64,000 bases of DNA from Paeniglutamicibacter quisquiliarum (lineage in GTDB: Bacteria > Actinomycetota > Actinomycetes > Actinomycetales > Micrococcaceae): contig NZ_JAHRED010000012.1 in the NCBI RefSeq assembly GCF_019084045.1, forward strand, positions 1-64,000, in the 5' to 3' direction. A program made the translations under genes and the position numbers. Each line of letters starts with the position of its first letter. Positions within the stretch are counted from its first letter, which is position 1. Under the pieces are notes generated by a model. The model was not told the DNA's origin. It searched no databases and saw only the letters and a program-made list of their open reading frames with translations. Below are positions 54,172 through 62,533 of the stretch, piece after piece.

Positions 54172-54974
54172 GATTCTTCCTTCGGCGCGGTCAAATGCGT
54201 GGTGGGTGCCGCGGCATCGGTGTCATCGGCGATGCTCTGGGCAGTCACTGGGGATGCTTCGGCGACCGGTTCCCCGGGGTTCTCCCGGGGTGCGGCGGTC
54301 GCCTGGTCTTCCGTCTCGGGGTCCGCCGCGGGTGCCGGAGCGACCGCCAGCTTTTCCTGCACCCGGCCGGCCCAAGCCGTCGACCCGCCCCAATTCGCCG
54401 GGATGCGCTGGGCGACCGCCACCACGGCCGGGGCGCGGCGTCCGGTGGCCACCGACTCCAGGTAGCGGAACCAGTCGTCCTCGGGAATGCCGTGGCGGTC
54501 GGGGGAATCAAAGACCAGCACCTCGACGCCGCGGTCCTCGAGCGCGAGGTGGGTGAGCAGCGCGAGACGTGCGAGCGGGTCGATGGCGTCGAGCCATTCA
54601 TTGGCCAGCTCGTCCATGTGGTGCTTCTTCATCCAGGCGTCGATGCCGCTGCGCCGCCAGATCGGCCCGGGCTGCAGCGCCAGGTCCTCGGCCACCAGGT
54701 CGCGGACCTTGAGGTGAGCCTCGGGCTCGTTGATTTCCGGGGAATCGACCAGGGCGCTGATGCGCCGCACCGACCGCAAGGAGGTGTTTCCCGACCAGCC
54801 CACGGTTCCCCCGGTGGGGCGCATGCGGGCGCTCAATCCCAGCGACAGGGCCGTGCGGGTGGGCTGGGGTTCGGCAGCAACCAGCAGCAGCTCGCCGCGC
54901 GCAACGGCGAGACTGGTGGGTTCCAGCAGGGGCAGGTGGCGGCCGGCAATGGCCAGGTTATCGGCAATGAGCAC
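54168..54974 (-). CDS. ABC ATPase-like protein with degenerate Walker A
   Basis: 268 residues. The first ~190 have the layout of an ABC ATPase: LEPTSLAVARGELLLVAAEP where the Walker A loop should be, but reading AEPQPTRTALSL (no G-K-S/T; Lys replaced by Arg), then GGTVGWSGNT, a helical region, and a Walker B-like VEVLVFDSPDRHG. Residues ~200-268 are Ala/Pro/Glu-rich and disordered. It would bind nucleotide weakly at best, perhaps serving as a scaffold for YhgE/Pip. GTG start; a TTGAAC -35 and TACGCT -10 with 18-base spacing put transcription close to the GTG (leaderless). Confidence 0.75.
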   Translation of the reverse strand: MLIADNLAIAGRHLPLLEPTSLAVARGELLLVAAEPQPTRTALSLGLSARMRPTGGTVGWSGNTSLRSVRRISALVDSPEINEPEAHLKVRDLVAEDLALQPGPIWRRSGIDAWMKKHHMDELANEWLDAIDPLARLALLTHLALEDRGVEVLVFDSPDRHGIPEDDWFRYLESVATGRRAPAVVAVAQRIPANWGGSTAWAGRVQEKLAVAPAPAADPETEDQATAAPRENPGEPVAEASPVTAQSIADDTDAAAPTTHLTAPKEES

Positions 54975-54990
54975 GACTACAGCGTAAACC

Positions 54991-55008
54991 GAACTGACCG
55001 GTCAGTTC
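54991..55008. promoter_or_regulatory. Perfect 18-bp TetR operator
   Basis: GAACTGACCGGTCAGTTC, fully self-complementary, lies between the -35 and -10 region and the start of the ATPase gene (17 bases upstream of the GTG), so bound repressor would block the promoter. Confidence 0.85.
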
Positions 55009-55127
55009 AAATAGTGGGCCTGTCTGGTTCACCACTGGCGTCCGTCCGGCACGGTCAAATGACACGATCGAGTATCTTTTCCCCTCGGGTCTCCGCGCCG
55101 GCTGGGCCCCCGGGGGAGGATGGGCAC

Positions 55128-56153
55128 ATGGGCAAGAAGTTTTGGGTTGGCGGCTATTCGCCGGACGGTGGCGGGACAAGTTTGGGCATCCGGGCCATCG
55201 AGATCGGCAACGGAGTGCTCACCGACCTCGGGTTGGCCCACGTCGCCGACTCGCCGTCGTGGCTGGCCACCCACCCGGGACTTCCGGTGCTGTATGCGGC
55301 GCTCGAGCATCGCGGGGAGGTCGCCGTCTATCGCATCGTGGACGTGAACAGGCTTGAGCCCCTGGGTGGCCCGGTGGAGGCCGGTGCGCTGGTGTGCCAC
55401 CTGGCCGTCGCCGGGGCGGGAACGACATTGATTGCCAGCTGCTACGGCGACGGGCGGGTGCTGTCCTATCCGATCCATCAGGACGGCTCGCTGGGCGACC
55501 CCGCCCTGGCCCCGGCCTCGGTCGACCCCTTTGCCGTGCCCGGACACCACCCGCGCGCCTCGCGTTCGCACCAAAGCACTGTGCTGCGTTCCGGGAGGAT
55601 CATCACCACCGACCTGGGCCACGATTCCCTGCGGATCTGGGAGTTGGTGGCAGGCGGGTTGCGGCAGGAACGGCAAATCACGCTGCGCAAGGGGGACGGC
55701 CCGCGCCACCTGGTGGAGCATCCGTCCGGACTCGTCTACGTGGTCACCGAACACAGCGCCCAGGTGGTTGCGTTGGCAGCCGATGCCGCGGGGGAGTGGC
55801 GGGAGGTCTCCCGCGAATCCCTGGGCGACGGCATCCTGGCCGGCGAACATTTCCCGGCGGAGATTTCCCTGGACCGGCATACCAACAGGCTTTACGTCGG
55901 GGTGCGGGGAGCCCGGGCCATGGCCGTGCTGGGCCTGAAGGGCGGAAGGCCCGTCTTTCTGGGGGCCGCGCCGTGCGCCGGGGATTGGCCGAGGCACCAC
56001 GTGCAGGTCGGTAACTCGCTCTTGGTTGCCAACCAGCTGTCGAACACCATCGAGGCCCTCGGACTGGATGCCGAGGACGGGCTGCCGAGCAAGCACTTGA
56101 GCTCGCTGGCGTTGGAGAGCCCCACCTGCATCGTCGCGCAAATACCGAGATAG
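55128..56153 (+). CDS. Lactonase-family seven-bladed beta-propeller protein (YbhE-like)
   Basis: 341 residues. The propeller pattern is clear: FWVGGYSPDGG at the start, then repeating blades, including GDGPRHLVEHPSGLVYVVTE and the second family signature GDWPRHHVQVGN. These enzymes hydrolyse 6-phosphogluconolactone or other lactones. RBS GGAGG 8 bases upstream of the ATG. Monocistronic. Confidence 0.9.
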   Translation: MGKKFWVGGYSPDGGGTSLGIRAIEIGNGVLTDLGLAHVADSPSWLATHPGLPVLYAALEHRGEVAVYRIVDVNRLEPLGGPVEAGALVCHLAVAGAGTTLIASCYGDGRVLSYPIHQDGSLGDPALAPASVDPFAVPGHHPRASRSHQSTVLRSGRIITTDLGHDSLRIWELVAGGLRQERQITLRKGDGPRHLVEHPSGLVYVVTEHSAQVVALAADAAGEWREVSRESLGDGILAGEHFPAEISLDRHTNRLYVGVRGARAMAVLGLKGGRPVFLGAAPCAGDWPRHHVQVGNSLLVANQLSNTIEALGLDAEDGLPSKHLSSLALESPTCIVAQIPR

Positions 56154-56302
56154 TCCGGAGCCATCGGGCCGGTACCCACCGGTTGGCCCACAAGCCCGCC
56201 ACCGGGTATGGGTATTGTGTGTTGCGGGCGCAAGGACGTCGTAGCGTGCCCCCAGGGTTGGATCTACGAAGAGCCGAGGTCCTCGGCCATGGAAGGGGCG
56301 GC

Positions 56303-57040
56303 ATGAACCGGTGGTCGCACCCGTGGTGGTGGTTGCTGGACTACGCATATGCCGGGAAGCGGCAGGTCCTGTCGTTTATCCGCCGTCGAAGTCCCGAGTC
56401 GTACCGACAGGGCGATCCATCACTTCCGGCCATAGTCTTGCTGCCCGGGGTCTATGAGACCTGGTTCTTTCTTGACTCGGCGGCGCAACGGCTCAACAAT
56501 GCCGGGTACCGCGTCTACACGGTCCCGGGATTGGGTTTGAACAGGCACCCGCTGCCCGAGTCCGCCCAGATCGTGCGGCAGCGCCTGAGTGAGCTTCGCC
56601 AGCAGGACGGGGTAAACCAGTGCCTGTTGCTGGCCCACAGCAAGGGCGGGTTGACCGGGAAGCTCGCAATGCTGGATGTGTTGCTGTCGACGGAGCCTGG
56701 GACGGAGGCTGATCCCTGCGGGGAGGCGCGAATCCTGGGTCTGGTGGCCATCGCAACGCCATTTGCGGGGTCGGTCTATGCCAAGTACCTGTTCCCACGC
56801 ACGCTGCGCCACTTTTCACCAACGGACGCCGTCCTTTTGTCCCTGCAGGCGCAGCAGGCCGTCAACGACAGGATTGTTTCCATTTATCCGGAGTTCGACC
56901 CGCACATTCCCGCCGGCAGTGCGCTCGCCGGGGCAACGAACGTGAGGCTTCAGGTTGCCGGGCATTTCCGTACGCTGCGCGAACCTGTCGTGCTGGCTGC
57001 CGTCGACGAAGCCGTGCTCTTCCTGGCGCCCGATCACTGA
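56303..57040 (+). CDS. Alpha/beta-hydrolase (lipase/esterase-like)
   Basis: 245 residues. Pieces of the fold are visible: PAIVLLPGVYETWFFLDSAA with the oxyanion region, nucleophile elbow AHSKGGLTGKLA (Ser ~115) and VAGHFRTL with the catalytic His near the end. No signal peptide; the first 50 residues are basic and Trp-rich, so association with the membrane is possible. RBS GGAAGGGG precedes the ATG. Substrate unknown. Confidence 0.8.
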   Translation: MNRWSHPWWWLLDYAYAGKRQVLSFIRRRSPESYRQGDPSLPAIVLLPGVYETWFFLDSAAQRLNNAGYRVYTVPGLGLNRHPLPESAQIVRQRLSELRQQDGVNQCLLLAHSKGGLTGKLAMLDVLLSTEPGTEADPCGEARILGLVAIATPFAGSVYAKYLFPRTLRHFSPTDAVLLSLQAQQAVNDRIVSIYPEFDPHIPAGSALAGATNVRLQVAGHFRTLREPVVLAAVDEAVLFLAPDH

Positions 57041-57063
57041 GGGAAGGGCCCGCCGCCGAAACG

Positions 57064-57097
57064 AAAAGAGCCGCAATCTTTCGATTGCGGCTCTTTT
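57064..57097 (-). terminator. Terminator of tRNA-Arg copy 1
   Basis: 15-bp stem AAAAGAGCCGCAATC with its complement and TTTC loop; ends in TTTT-rich sequence on both strands. It may also serve the hydrolase gene on the plus strand. Confidence 0.85.
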
Positions 57098-57105
57098 CAT
57101 GTGAG

Positions 57106-57179
<74 letters not shown>

Positions 57180-57180
57180 A

Positions 57181-57735
57181 TATTCTGCATCGATCCTGCC
57201 TCACGGCTTGACCTCGAATAACTATACATACCTTTGGCTTGCTGGTCGATTCACGTCATGGAATCGTGCGCGAACTCACGCGTCCGGCGGCACTGCGACT
57301 GCCCGTCCGGTGGCGACTTGCCGCCCGGCCGCAGCGGAAGCCCCCGTCGAGGATCGCGCCCGGATCGGAGCCGGGTCGTTTCCCCGATCCGGGGGCTGCG
57401 CGGCGCAATGCGTTGTATTGGAATCGGAATGGTCGGCGCAGCGTACGTCTTGGCAGGCGCTGAGCCGCCGTGCCGGTCGAAAGCATTCGCCGAGAGGGGT
57501 CGCATCATCGGGCAATGGTTCGATACGGCTTCCCGGGACGGCCCGTACCTCGTGGATGCTGCGCAGCATGCCCCGGGTAGAGCCGCTGAGTTGATCAAGG
57601 AGGAAAAACGGACCGGGCAGGCGGCAAGAGGATCCCGAAGAGGGCACCATTCGGATGGTTTCTGCCGCGGAGCATGTGAGGCTGCCCGTCGTTCACCCAT
57701 GGTGCGGCCGCCTTCGAAGACGGGTCTACGGAGTA
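57181..57735. repeat. Interval between the two tRNA-Arg genes with duplicated promoter segment
   Basis: The ~55 bases upstream of both tRNA genes (57180-57236 and 57852-57908) are similar: both have GCATATTCTG next to the gene and CTCGAATAACTATACA, which contains the minus-strand -10 element TATAGT. The rest of the interval (57240-57735) shows no RBS-supported gene; several overlapping open frames on both strands have no recognisable family. Confidence 0.6.
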
Positions 57736-57741
57736 AAAAGA

Positions 57742-57771
57742 AGAGAAGCCACGATTTCTCGTGGCTTCTCT
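57742..57771 (-). terminator. Terminator of tRNA-Arg copy 2
   Basis: 13-bp stem AGAGAAGCCACGA with its complement and TTTC loop. Same loop and position as copy 1 but a different stem sequence. Confidence 0.85.
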
Positions 57772-57777
57772 AGTTGG

Positions 57778-57851
<74 letters not shown>

Positions 57852-57983
57852 ATATTCTGTTTTTGGTACCAACCTCGCGGTTCGACCTCGAATAACTATA
57901 CAGACGAATGCCGTTCGCGCAAAATCCCGGGGTCAGTATCGTGAACAGTCGCACCGTTGGCTTTCGTGAAGTATACCGGTCTA

Positions 57984-57999
57984 CGTGACCTTCGTCACC
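57984..57999. promoter_or_regulatory. CRP/GlxR-type binding site upstream of pckG
   Basis: CGTGACCTTCGTCACC matches the TGTGA-N6-TCACA consensus of CRP-family regulators in both half-sites except the outermost bases; it is 162 bases upstream of the pckG start. Gluconeogenic genes of Actinobacteria are commonly CRP/GlxR targets. Confidence 0.6.
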
Positions 58000-58024
58000 T
58001 TAACCGTTTGGGGTGAAATGGGTG

Positions 58025-58046
58025 AAGCCCGAAATGCCGGGCTTTT
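58025..58046 (+). terminator. Terminator-like hairpin in the pckG upstream region
   Basis: Stem AAGCCCG/CGGGCTT with a 6-base loop and TTTT. It lies between the CRP-like site and the gene; it could be a leader attenuator or simply mark the end of upstream read-through. Function uncertain. Confidence 0.4.
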
Positions 58047-58160
58047 CGGTGAAACTAAACCGGGAACGGCACTTTGGGGCGAGATGCGTCACAGGGGGCC
58101 GGGCTGGGCGGCCCCATAGCATCGACTTATTGCAAATTCAGCCCAATGGAGGGAATGGAC

Positions 58161-59990
58161 ATGAGCGAGAGCTCGGACCAGAAGGTCATCGATGCAGCAC
58201 CGACAACGCATTCAAAGCTTGCCGCTTGGGTGCAGGAAATCGCGGAACTGACGAAGCCTGACCATGTCTATTGGGTGGATGGCACGCAGGAGGAGAACGA
58301 TCGCCTGACCGCTGAACTGGTTGCCGGCGGCACGCTGCAGAAGCTCACCGATCCTTCGTTCCCGAATTCCTTCGCTGCCTTCTCGGATCCCAAGGACGTT
58401 GCCCGCGTCGAGGAACGCACCTTCATCTGCTCGGAAAACGAGAAGGACGCAGGCTTCACCAACAACTGGGAAAGCCCGGTCAAGATGAAGTCCATGCTCA
58501 AGGGGCTTTTCGACGGCGCCATGCGCGGTCGCACCATGTACGTGATCCCGTTCGTCATGGGCCCGCTGGATGCCGAGCAGCCGCAGTACGGCGTGGAGCT
58601 TACCGACTCCGCCTACGTGGTTGCCTCCATGCGCATCATGGCCCGCATCGGCAACGACGTGCTGCGCAAGATGGAAGCCGAGGACGCCTTCTTCGTTCCC
58701 GCCCTGCACTCGGTCGGCGCCCCGCTGGCCCCCGGCCAGGAGGACGTGGCCTGGCCGTGCAACGAGGACAAGTGGATCGTCCACTTCCCCGAGGAGCGTT
58801 CCATCTGGTCCTACGGCTCGGGCTACGGCGGAAACGCCCTGCTGGGCAAGAAGTGCTACGCGCTGCGCATCGCCTCGGTGATGGCCCGCGACGAGGGTTG
58901 GCTGGCCGAGCACATGCTCATCCTCAAGCTCACCAACCCGGAAGGCAAGAGCTACAACGTGGCCGCAGCCTTCCCGTCCGCCTGCGGCAAGACCAACCTG
59001 GCCCTGCTGGATCCGACCATTGACGGCTGGAAGGCAGAGACCCTGGGCGATGACATCAACTGGATGCGCATCGGCAAGGAAGGCGAGCTTCGCGGCGTCA
59101 ACCCGGAATACGGCCTGTTCGGCGTCGCGCCGGGCACCGGCTGGTCCACCAACCCCAACGCCATGCGCGCCATCACCAAGGGCAACTCCATCTTCACCAA
59201 CGTTGCACTGACCGATGAGGGCGGCGTGTGGTGGGAGGGCATGACCGACGAGGCACCGGCGCACCTGACCGACTGGCTGGGCAACGACTGGACCCCGGAC
59301 TCCGGCCGTCCCGCCGCACACCCGAACTCCCGTTTCTGCACGCCGATCTCGCAGGTCGACATGCTGGCCCAGGAGTACTACAGCCCGGACGGCGTCGAAA
59401 TCCACGCGATCCTCTTCGGCGGCCGCCGCAAGACCACCATCCCGCTGGTGACCCAGGCCCGCAGCTGGACCAACGGCATCTTCATGGGCTCGACCCTGTC
59501 CTCGGAAACCACGGCCGCAGCCGCCGGCGCCGTGGGCGTGGTGCGCCGCGACCCGATGGCCATGCTCCCGTTCATCGGCTACAACGCCGGCGACTACCTG
59601 AACCACTGGGACTCCATCGAGTCCAAGGCCAACCCGGAGCGCCTGCCCAAGATCTTCCTGGTCAACTGGTTCCGCCGCAACGCCGAGGGCGGCTTTGCCT
59701 GGCCCGGATTCGGGGACAACTCCCGCGTGCTGAAGTGGGCCATCGACCGCATCGAGGGCAAGGCCGACGCCGTCGAGACCCCGATCGGCTTCGTGCCGAC
59801 CGGCGAGTCGGTCGACCTGACCGGACTGGACATGACCCCGGCCGATGTCGAGGCCGCAGTGGCCGTGGACAAGGGCGAGTGGGCCACCGAGCTGGCCAGC
59901 ATCGAGGAATGGTACGCCAAGTTCGGCGAGGCCCTTCCGGCCTCGCTGCGCAACGAGCTTGACAGCCTGAAGGTGCGTTTGGAGGCCTAG
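58161..59990 (+). CDS. pckG: Phosphoenolpyruvate carboxykinase (GTP)
   Basis: 609 residues, the usual length. It makes PEP from oxaloacetate in gluconeogenesis. The kinase-1a P-loop [17 protein letters not shown] (~280) is intact, followed by the GTP/metal site ([15 protein letters not shown]), [12 protein letters not shown], and the guanine-binding [13 protein letters not shown]. The start is the third of three in-frame ATGs (58146, 58155, 58161) because GGAGGG ends 7 bases before it. Monocistronic, followed by the hairpin at 60018-60082. Confidence 0.97.
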   Translation: MSESSDQKVIDAAPTTHSKLAAWVQEIAELTKPDHVYWVDGTQEENDRLTAELVAGGTLQKLTDPSFPNSFAAFSDPKDVARVEERTFICSENEKDAGFTNNWESPVKMKSMLKGLFDGAMRGRTMYVIPFVMGPLDAEQPQYGVELTDSAYVVASMRIMARIGNDVLRKMEAEDAFFVPALHSVGAPLAPGQEDVAWPCNEDKWIVHFPEERSIWSYGSGYGGNALLGKKCYALRIASVMARDEGWLAEHMLILKLTNPEGKSYNVAAAFPSACGKTNLALLDPTIDGWKAETLGDDINWMRIGKEGELRGVNPEYGLFGVAPGTGWSTNPNAMRAITKGNSIFTNVALTDEGGVWWEGMTDEAPAHLTDWLGNDWTPDSGRPAAHPNSRFCTPISQVDMLAQEYYSPDGVEIHAILFGGRRKTTIPLVTQARSWTNGIFMGSTLSSETTAAAAGAVGVVRRDPMAMLPFIGYNAGDYLNHWDSIESKANPERLPKIFLVNWFRRNAEGGFAWPGFGDNSRVLKWAIDRIEGKADAVETPIGFVPTGESVDLTGLDMTPADVEAAVAVDKGEWATELASIEEWYAKFGEALPASLRNELDSLKVRLEA

Positions 59991-60017
59991 GCCTCACTTC
60001 GCCGACAACGGTTGTGC

Positions 60018-60082
60018 AGGGCCCCGCTTTCATCGCTGGCCTCCCGATTCCGGGAAGGCCGGACTGGTGAGCGCGGGGCCCT
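60018..60082 (+). terminator. Compound hairpin terminator after pckG
   Basis: Outer stem AGGGCCCCGC/GCGGGGCCCT around an inner GGCCTCCCG/CGGGAAGGCC stem. Confidence 0.7.
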
Positions 60083-60184
60083 TGCCGTTGGCCGACTCCG
60101 AGGTCGGGTCGCTGCCTCATCGCCAGTGGTGGGGCAGGCCTTTGGTCGACGGCATCGGCCAACAAGTGCGTGGCTGCTGGAACA

Positions 60185-60198
60185 ATCCCCTAGGGGAT
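60185..60198. promoter_or_regulatory. Perfect 14-bp palindrome before padR
   Basis: ATCCCCTAGGGGAT, exactly self-complementary, ends 16 bases before the PadR start. PadR-family proteins usually bind such a site at their own promoter. Confidence 0.65.
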
Positions 60199-60214
60199 GT
60201 GTCAGGATGAAAGC

Positions 60215-60742
60215 ATGATTCTTGCGCGTTTGATCCTCGGGCTCTTGAGTTTGGCGCCCATGACCGGGTATGAACTGAAGAAGCACTTCGACTCGTCCAT
60301 CAATCATTTCTGGAATGCCGACAAGGCGCAGATCTACCGCACACTGGCCCAACTGGTGAAGGACGGGCACGCCACCGTCACCACGATCGCCCAGCGGAAC
60401 TATCCCGACCGCCAGGAACACCACATCACCGAACTGGGCCGGCGGGAGCTCGTCGAATGGCTGGGTGGCGACGTCACCGCCCACACCCCGCGCGAACCAT
60501 TCCTGGCCCGGGTGTTCTTTGCCGCGGAACTCGACCGCGACTCGGTGCTGGAGCTGATCCAGGCCCGGCGCGAAGCAACGCAAGAGGTGTTGGACGACTA
60601 CCTCTCCCAGCGTGAGGACATTGATATGAGAGCAGCAGCGGACCGTCGCAGCTTCCTGATGGCTGCAACCCTGGACAATGGAATCCGCCATGCGGCAGCC
60701 GAACTTGAATGGCTGGATGCAGTGACGGAGCACCTGCCATGA
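60215..60742 (+). CDS. PadR-family transcriptional regulator
   Basis: 175 residues. The N-terminal winged helix reads ILGLLSLAPMTGYELKKHFD, then IYRTLAQLVKDGHATV (~8-75). The C-terminal antiparallel helices end with DNGIRHAAAELEWLDAV. It acts as a repressor released by ligands such as phenolics. AGGA precedes the ATG, and its TGA overlaps the ATG of the hydrolase (ATGA), so the pair is coupled. Confidence 0.92.
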   Translation: MILARLILGLLSLAPMTGYELKKHFDSSINHFWNADKAQIYRTLAQLVKDGHATVTTIAQRNYPDRQEHHITELGRRELVEWLGGDVTAHTPREPFLARVFFAAELDRDSVLELIQARREATQEVLDDYLSQREDIDMRAAADRRSFLMAATLDNGIRHAAAELEWLDAVTEHLP

Positions 60743-62013
60743 GCCAGCACCAGCACCCCTCCGACGGCGACGCCGGAGCCGACGAGGAATTCGTCGACCG
60801 CTCCCTGACGGACGATGCGACCCCGGCAGGCAAGCCGGGCAAGGCCCCCAGGGAAGAACAGCGGGTAGCGCCCGCGCCCCCGAAGCGCGGACCCCGTGAC
60901 CGCAAGCCACGCCCCGAGCCGCATTCCAAGGCCAATCCTGCCGCGAAGGATGGATCGAAGCCCGACGCGGGAGCCGGAATTGCCCCTGAGGGTGCCGCGG
61001 CATCGAAGGCGCCCGCCGAAAAGGACGCCGAAACCACGCCGTCGACGTCTCCCGGCGAAGCACCCCGAACCGCTGCCGCGGAGAAACAGGGTCGTCCGGC
61101 CAAGGCGCCGAGACATCCCAAGCCAGCTGTCCCGCACACCCGTGCCGAGCCCAATGGCCCGGTGGCACCGGCCGCCGGGACGAAGCCGGCCCCATCCCTG
61201 GCCGCGGCGCCAAGGGATCCGGGAGGCTACCCGGAATTCCACGCGCCCACGCGCCCGCGCAAGGACGGCAAACCGGCCCAGACGATCGTGTTCCTGCACG
61301 GGGGAAATGTCGCGAACTGGACGTGGGACCCCCAGGTGCGCTCCTTTGGCGACTACGAGGTGCTCACCCCGCACCTTCCCGGATTCGGGGCCCGCGCCCA
61401 GGAGGACTGGGCTGGGCTCGACAGCGCCGCCGACGACGTGGCGGCGGTCATTGCCGACGAGGTCTCCAATGGCGGCGCCCACCTGGTGGGCCTTTCCCTG
61501 GGCGGCGTCATTGCGCTGCGCGTCCTGGCCAGGCACCCCGAGCTCGTGGAGTCCCTGATGATCTCCGGCGTCCCGGCCGCAGGCGTCTCGACCTCGATGC
61601 GCACCATGAGCCGGATGCAGCTGCGCCTGTTCGGCAGCGAATGGTACTGGCGCTTCCAGGCCGGCGCCTACGGCATGGTCGCCGACGAGAAGGAACTCTT
61701 CACCGAACACGGCACGCACCTGCGCGCGGACAACATGCGCGCCATCATGGACGAGGTGGACCCCGGCGGCGTCCCGGCCAAGCTTGGCAACTACAAGGGC
61801 CCGGCCCTGGTGATTGCCGGGAGCAAGGAGCCCAAACTGGTGGCCAAGTCCTTCCCTGCACTGGCCAGGGCGTTGCCGCAGGCCCAGTTCCGCACCGCCG
61901 TTGGCATGCACCACCAGTGGAACATCGAGGATCCGATCCTCTTCAACGCCACCGTGCGGGCCTGGGTCGAAAAGGGCACCCCACACCCGAGGCTGCAGGA
62001 GCCCGGGCAGTAA
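60739..62013 (+). CDS. Alpha/beta-hydrolase with long disordered N-terminal extension
   Basis: 424 residues. The first ~150 are Ala/Pro/Lys/Glu-rich low complexity, probably disordered. The hydrolase core follows: IVFLHGGNVANWTWDPQVRS (oxyanion), LVGLSLGGVIAL nucleophile (Ser ~258) and the His in VGMHHQWNIEDP (~395). Co-transcribed with padR, which likely controls it. The Asp of the triad is not assigned. Substrate unknown. Confidence 0.82.
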   Translation: MSQHQHPSDGDAGADEEFVDRSLTDDATPAGKPGKAPREEQRVAPAPPKRGPRDRKPRPEPHSKANPAAKDGSKPDAGAGIAPEGAAASKAPAEKDAETTPSTSPGEAPRTAAAEKQGRPAKAPRHPKPAVPHTRAEPNGPVAPAAGTKPAPSLAAAPRDPGGYPEFHAPTRPRKDGKPAQTIVFLHGGNVANWTWDPQVRSFGDYEVLTPHLPGFGARAQEDWAGLDSAADDVAAVIADEVSNGGAHLVGLSLGGVIALRVLARHPELVESLMISGVPAAGVSTSMRTMSRMQLRLFGSEWYWRFQAGAYGMVADEKELFTEHGTHLRADNMRAIMDEVDPGGVPAKLGNYKGPALVIAGSKEPKLVAKSFPALARALPQAQFRTAVGMHHQWNIEDPILFNATVRAWVEKGTPHPRLQEPGQ

Positions 62014-62053
62014 CTCCCGGAAAGGGGTCTTTCGAGACCCGCAACGGGCAGTT

Positions 62054-62071
62054 CCCTGTCTTCGGACAGGG
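62054..62071. terminator. Small TTCG hairpin after the hydrolase
   Basis: CCCTGTC-TTCG-GACAGGG, extended by GCAAC/GTTGC on the outside; between converging genes. Confidence 0.55.
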
Positions 62072-62104
62072 TTGCGCGAGGCGCCTGCGGCGTTGTTTTC
62101 CAGG

Positions 62105-62374
62105 TCACGCGGTCGGCGCGTTGCGGCGCAGCGAACCGGCGATGATGAACACGACTCCGGCTGCAAAGAGGGCGGCACCCGAAACCACGATGTACGTGTC
62201 CGCCGCCGTCATCCCGACGATCCTGCTGAAGGTTTCCCCGTCCAGCACGTGGCCCAGGTCCTCGAACTCCCGGAATCTGGCGAACAGGGAAATGGCCGTG
62301 ACGACGACGGCGACCACCGAGGTGAGCAGGCAACCGAATCCCAGAACCAGATACAGGCGCTTTTTCTCGTTCAT
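62105..62374 (-). CDS. Small membrane protein, 89 aa
   Basis: Two TM helices (LVLGFGCLLTSVVAVVVTAI, ~8-30 and TYIVVSGAALFAAGVVFIIA, ~60-80), a short loop between them with FREFEDLGHVLDGETF. N- and C-termini are basic and presumably cytoplasmic. GGAGG precedes the ATG by 5 bases, a good RBS. No family recognised. Confidence 0.75.
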   Translation of the reverse strand: MNEKKRLYLVLGFGCLLTSVVAVVVTAISLFARFREFEDLGHVLDGETFSRIVGMTAADTYIVVSGAALFAAGVVFIIAGSLRRNAPTA

Positions 62375-62462
62375 GAATGCCTCCAGGCCCACCACGGGGC
62401 GACCCGTGCCGGAATGCCATGTTGTTTCCAAGGCTAGCTGACGACGGGTCCGACAGAAAGAA

Positions 62463-62503
62463 GCGCGAGGCTCTCCACCGCCGGGCGGTGGAGAGCCTCG
62501 CGC
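62463..62503 (-). terminator. Terminator downstream of hmp
   Basis: Stem of about 18 bp (GCGCGAGGCTCTCCACCG with its complement), loop of 4-5 bases, between hmp and the small membrane-protein gene. Confidence 0.8.
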
Positions 62504-62533
62504 CGTTCGCGATCCCGGGTCCTGCCGGTCCGG

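Noticed and set aside
51871-54465. 864-residue open frame on the plus strand across the YhgE/Pip gene
   Set aside because: It is a GC-driven antisense shadow of the YhgE/Pip and ATPase genes; its Gly/Gln-rich product has no fold pattern, no RBS and no recognisable family.
57237-57735. Overlapping 120-180-residue frames between the two tRNA-Arg genes
   Set aside because: No RBS, no conserved motif, and comparable frames exist on both strands; an ordinary feature of GC-rich non-coding DNA.
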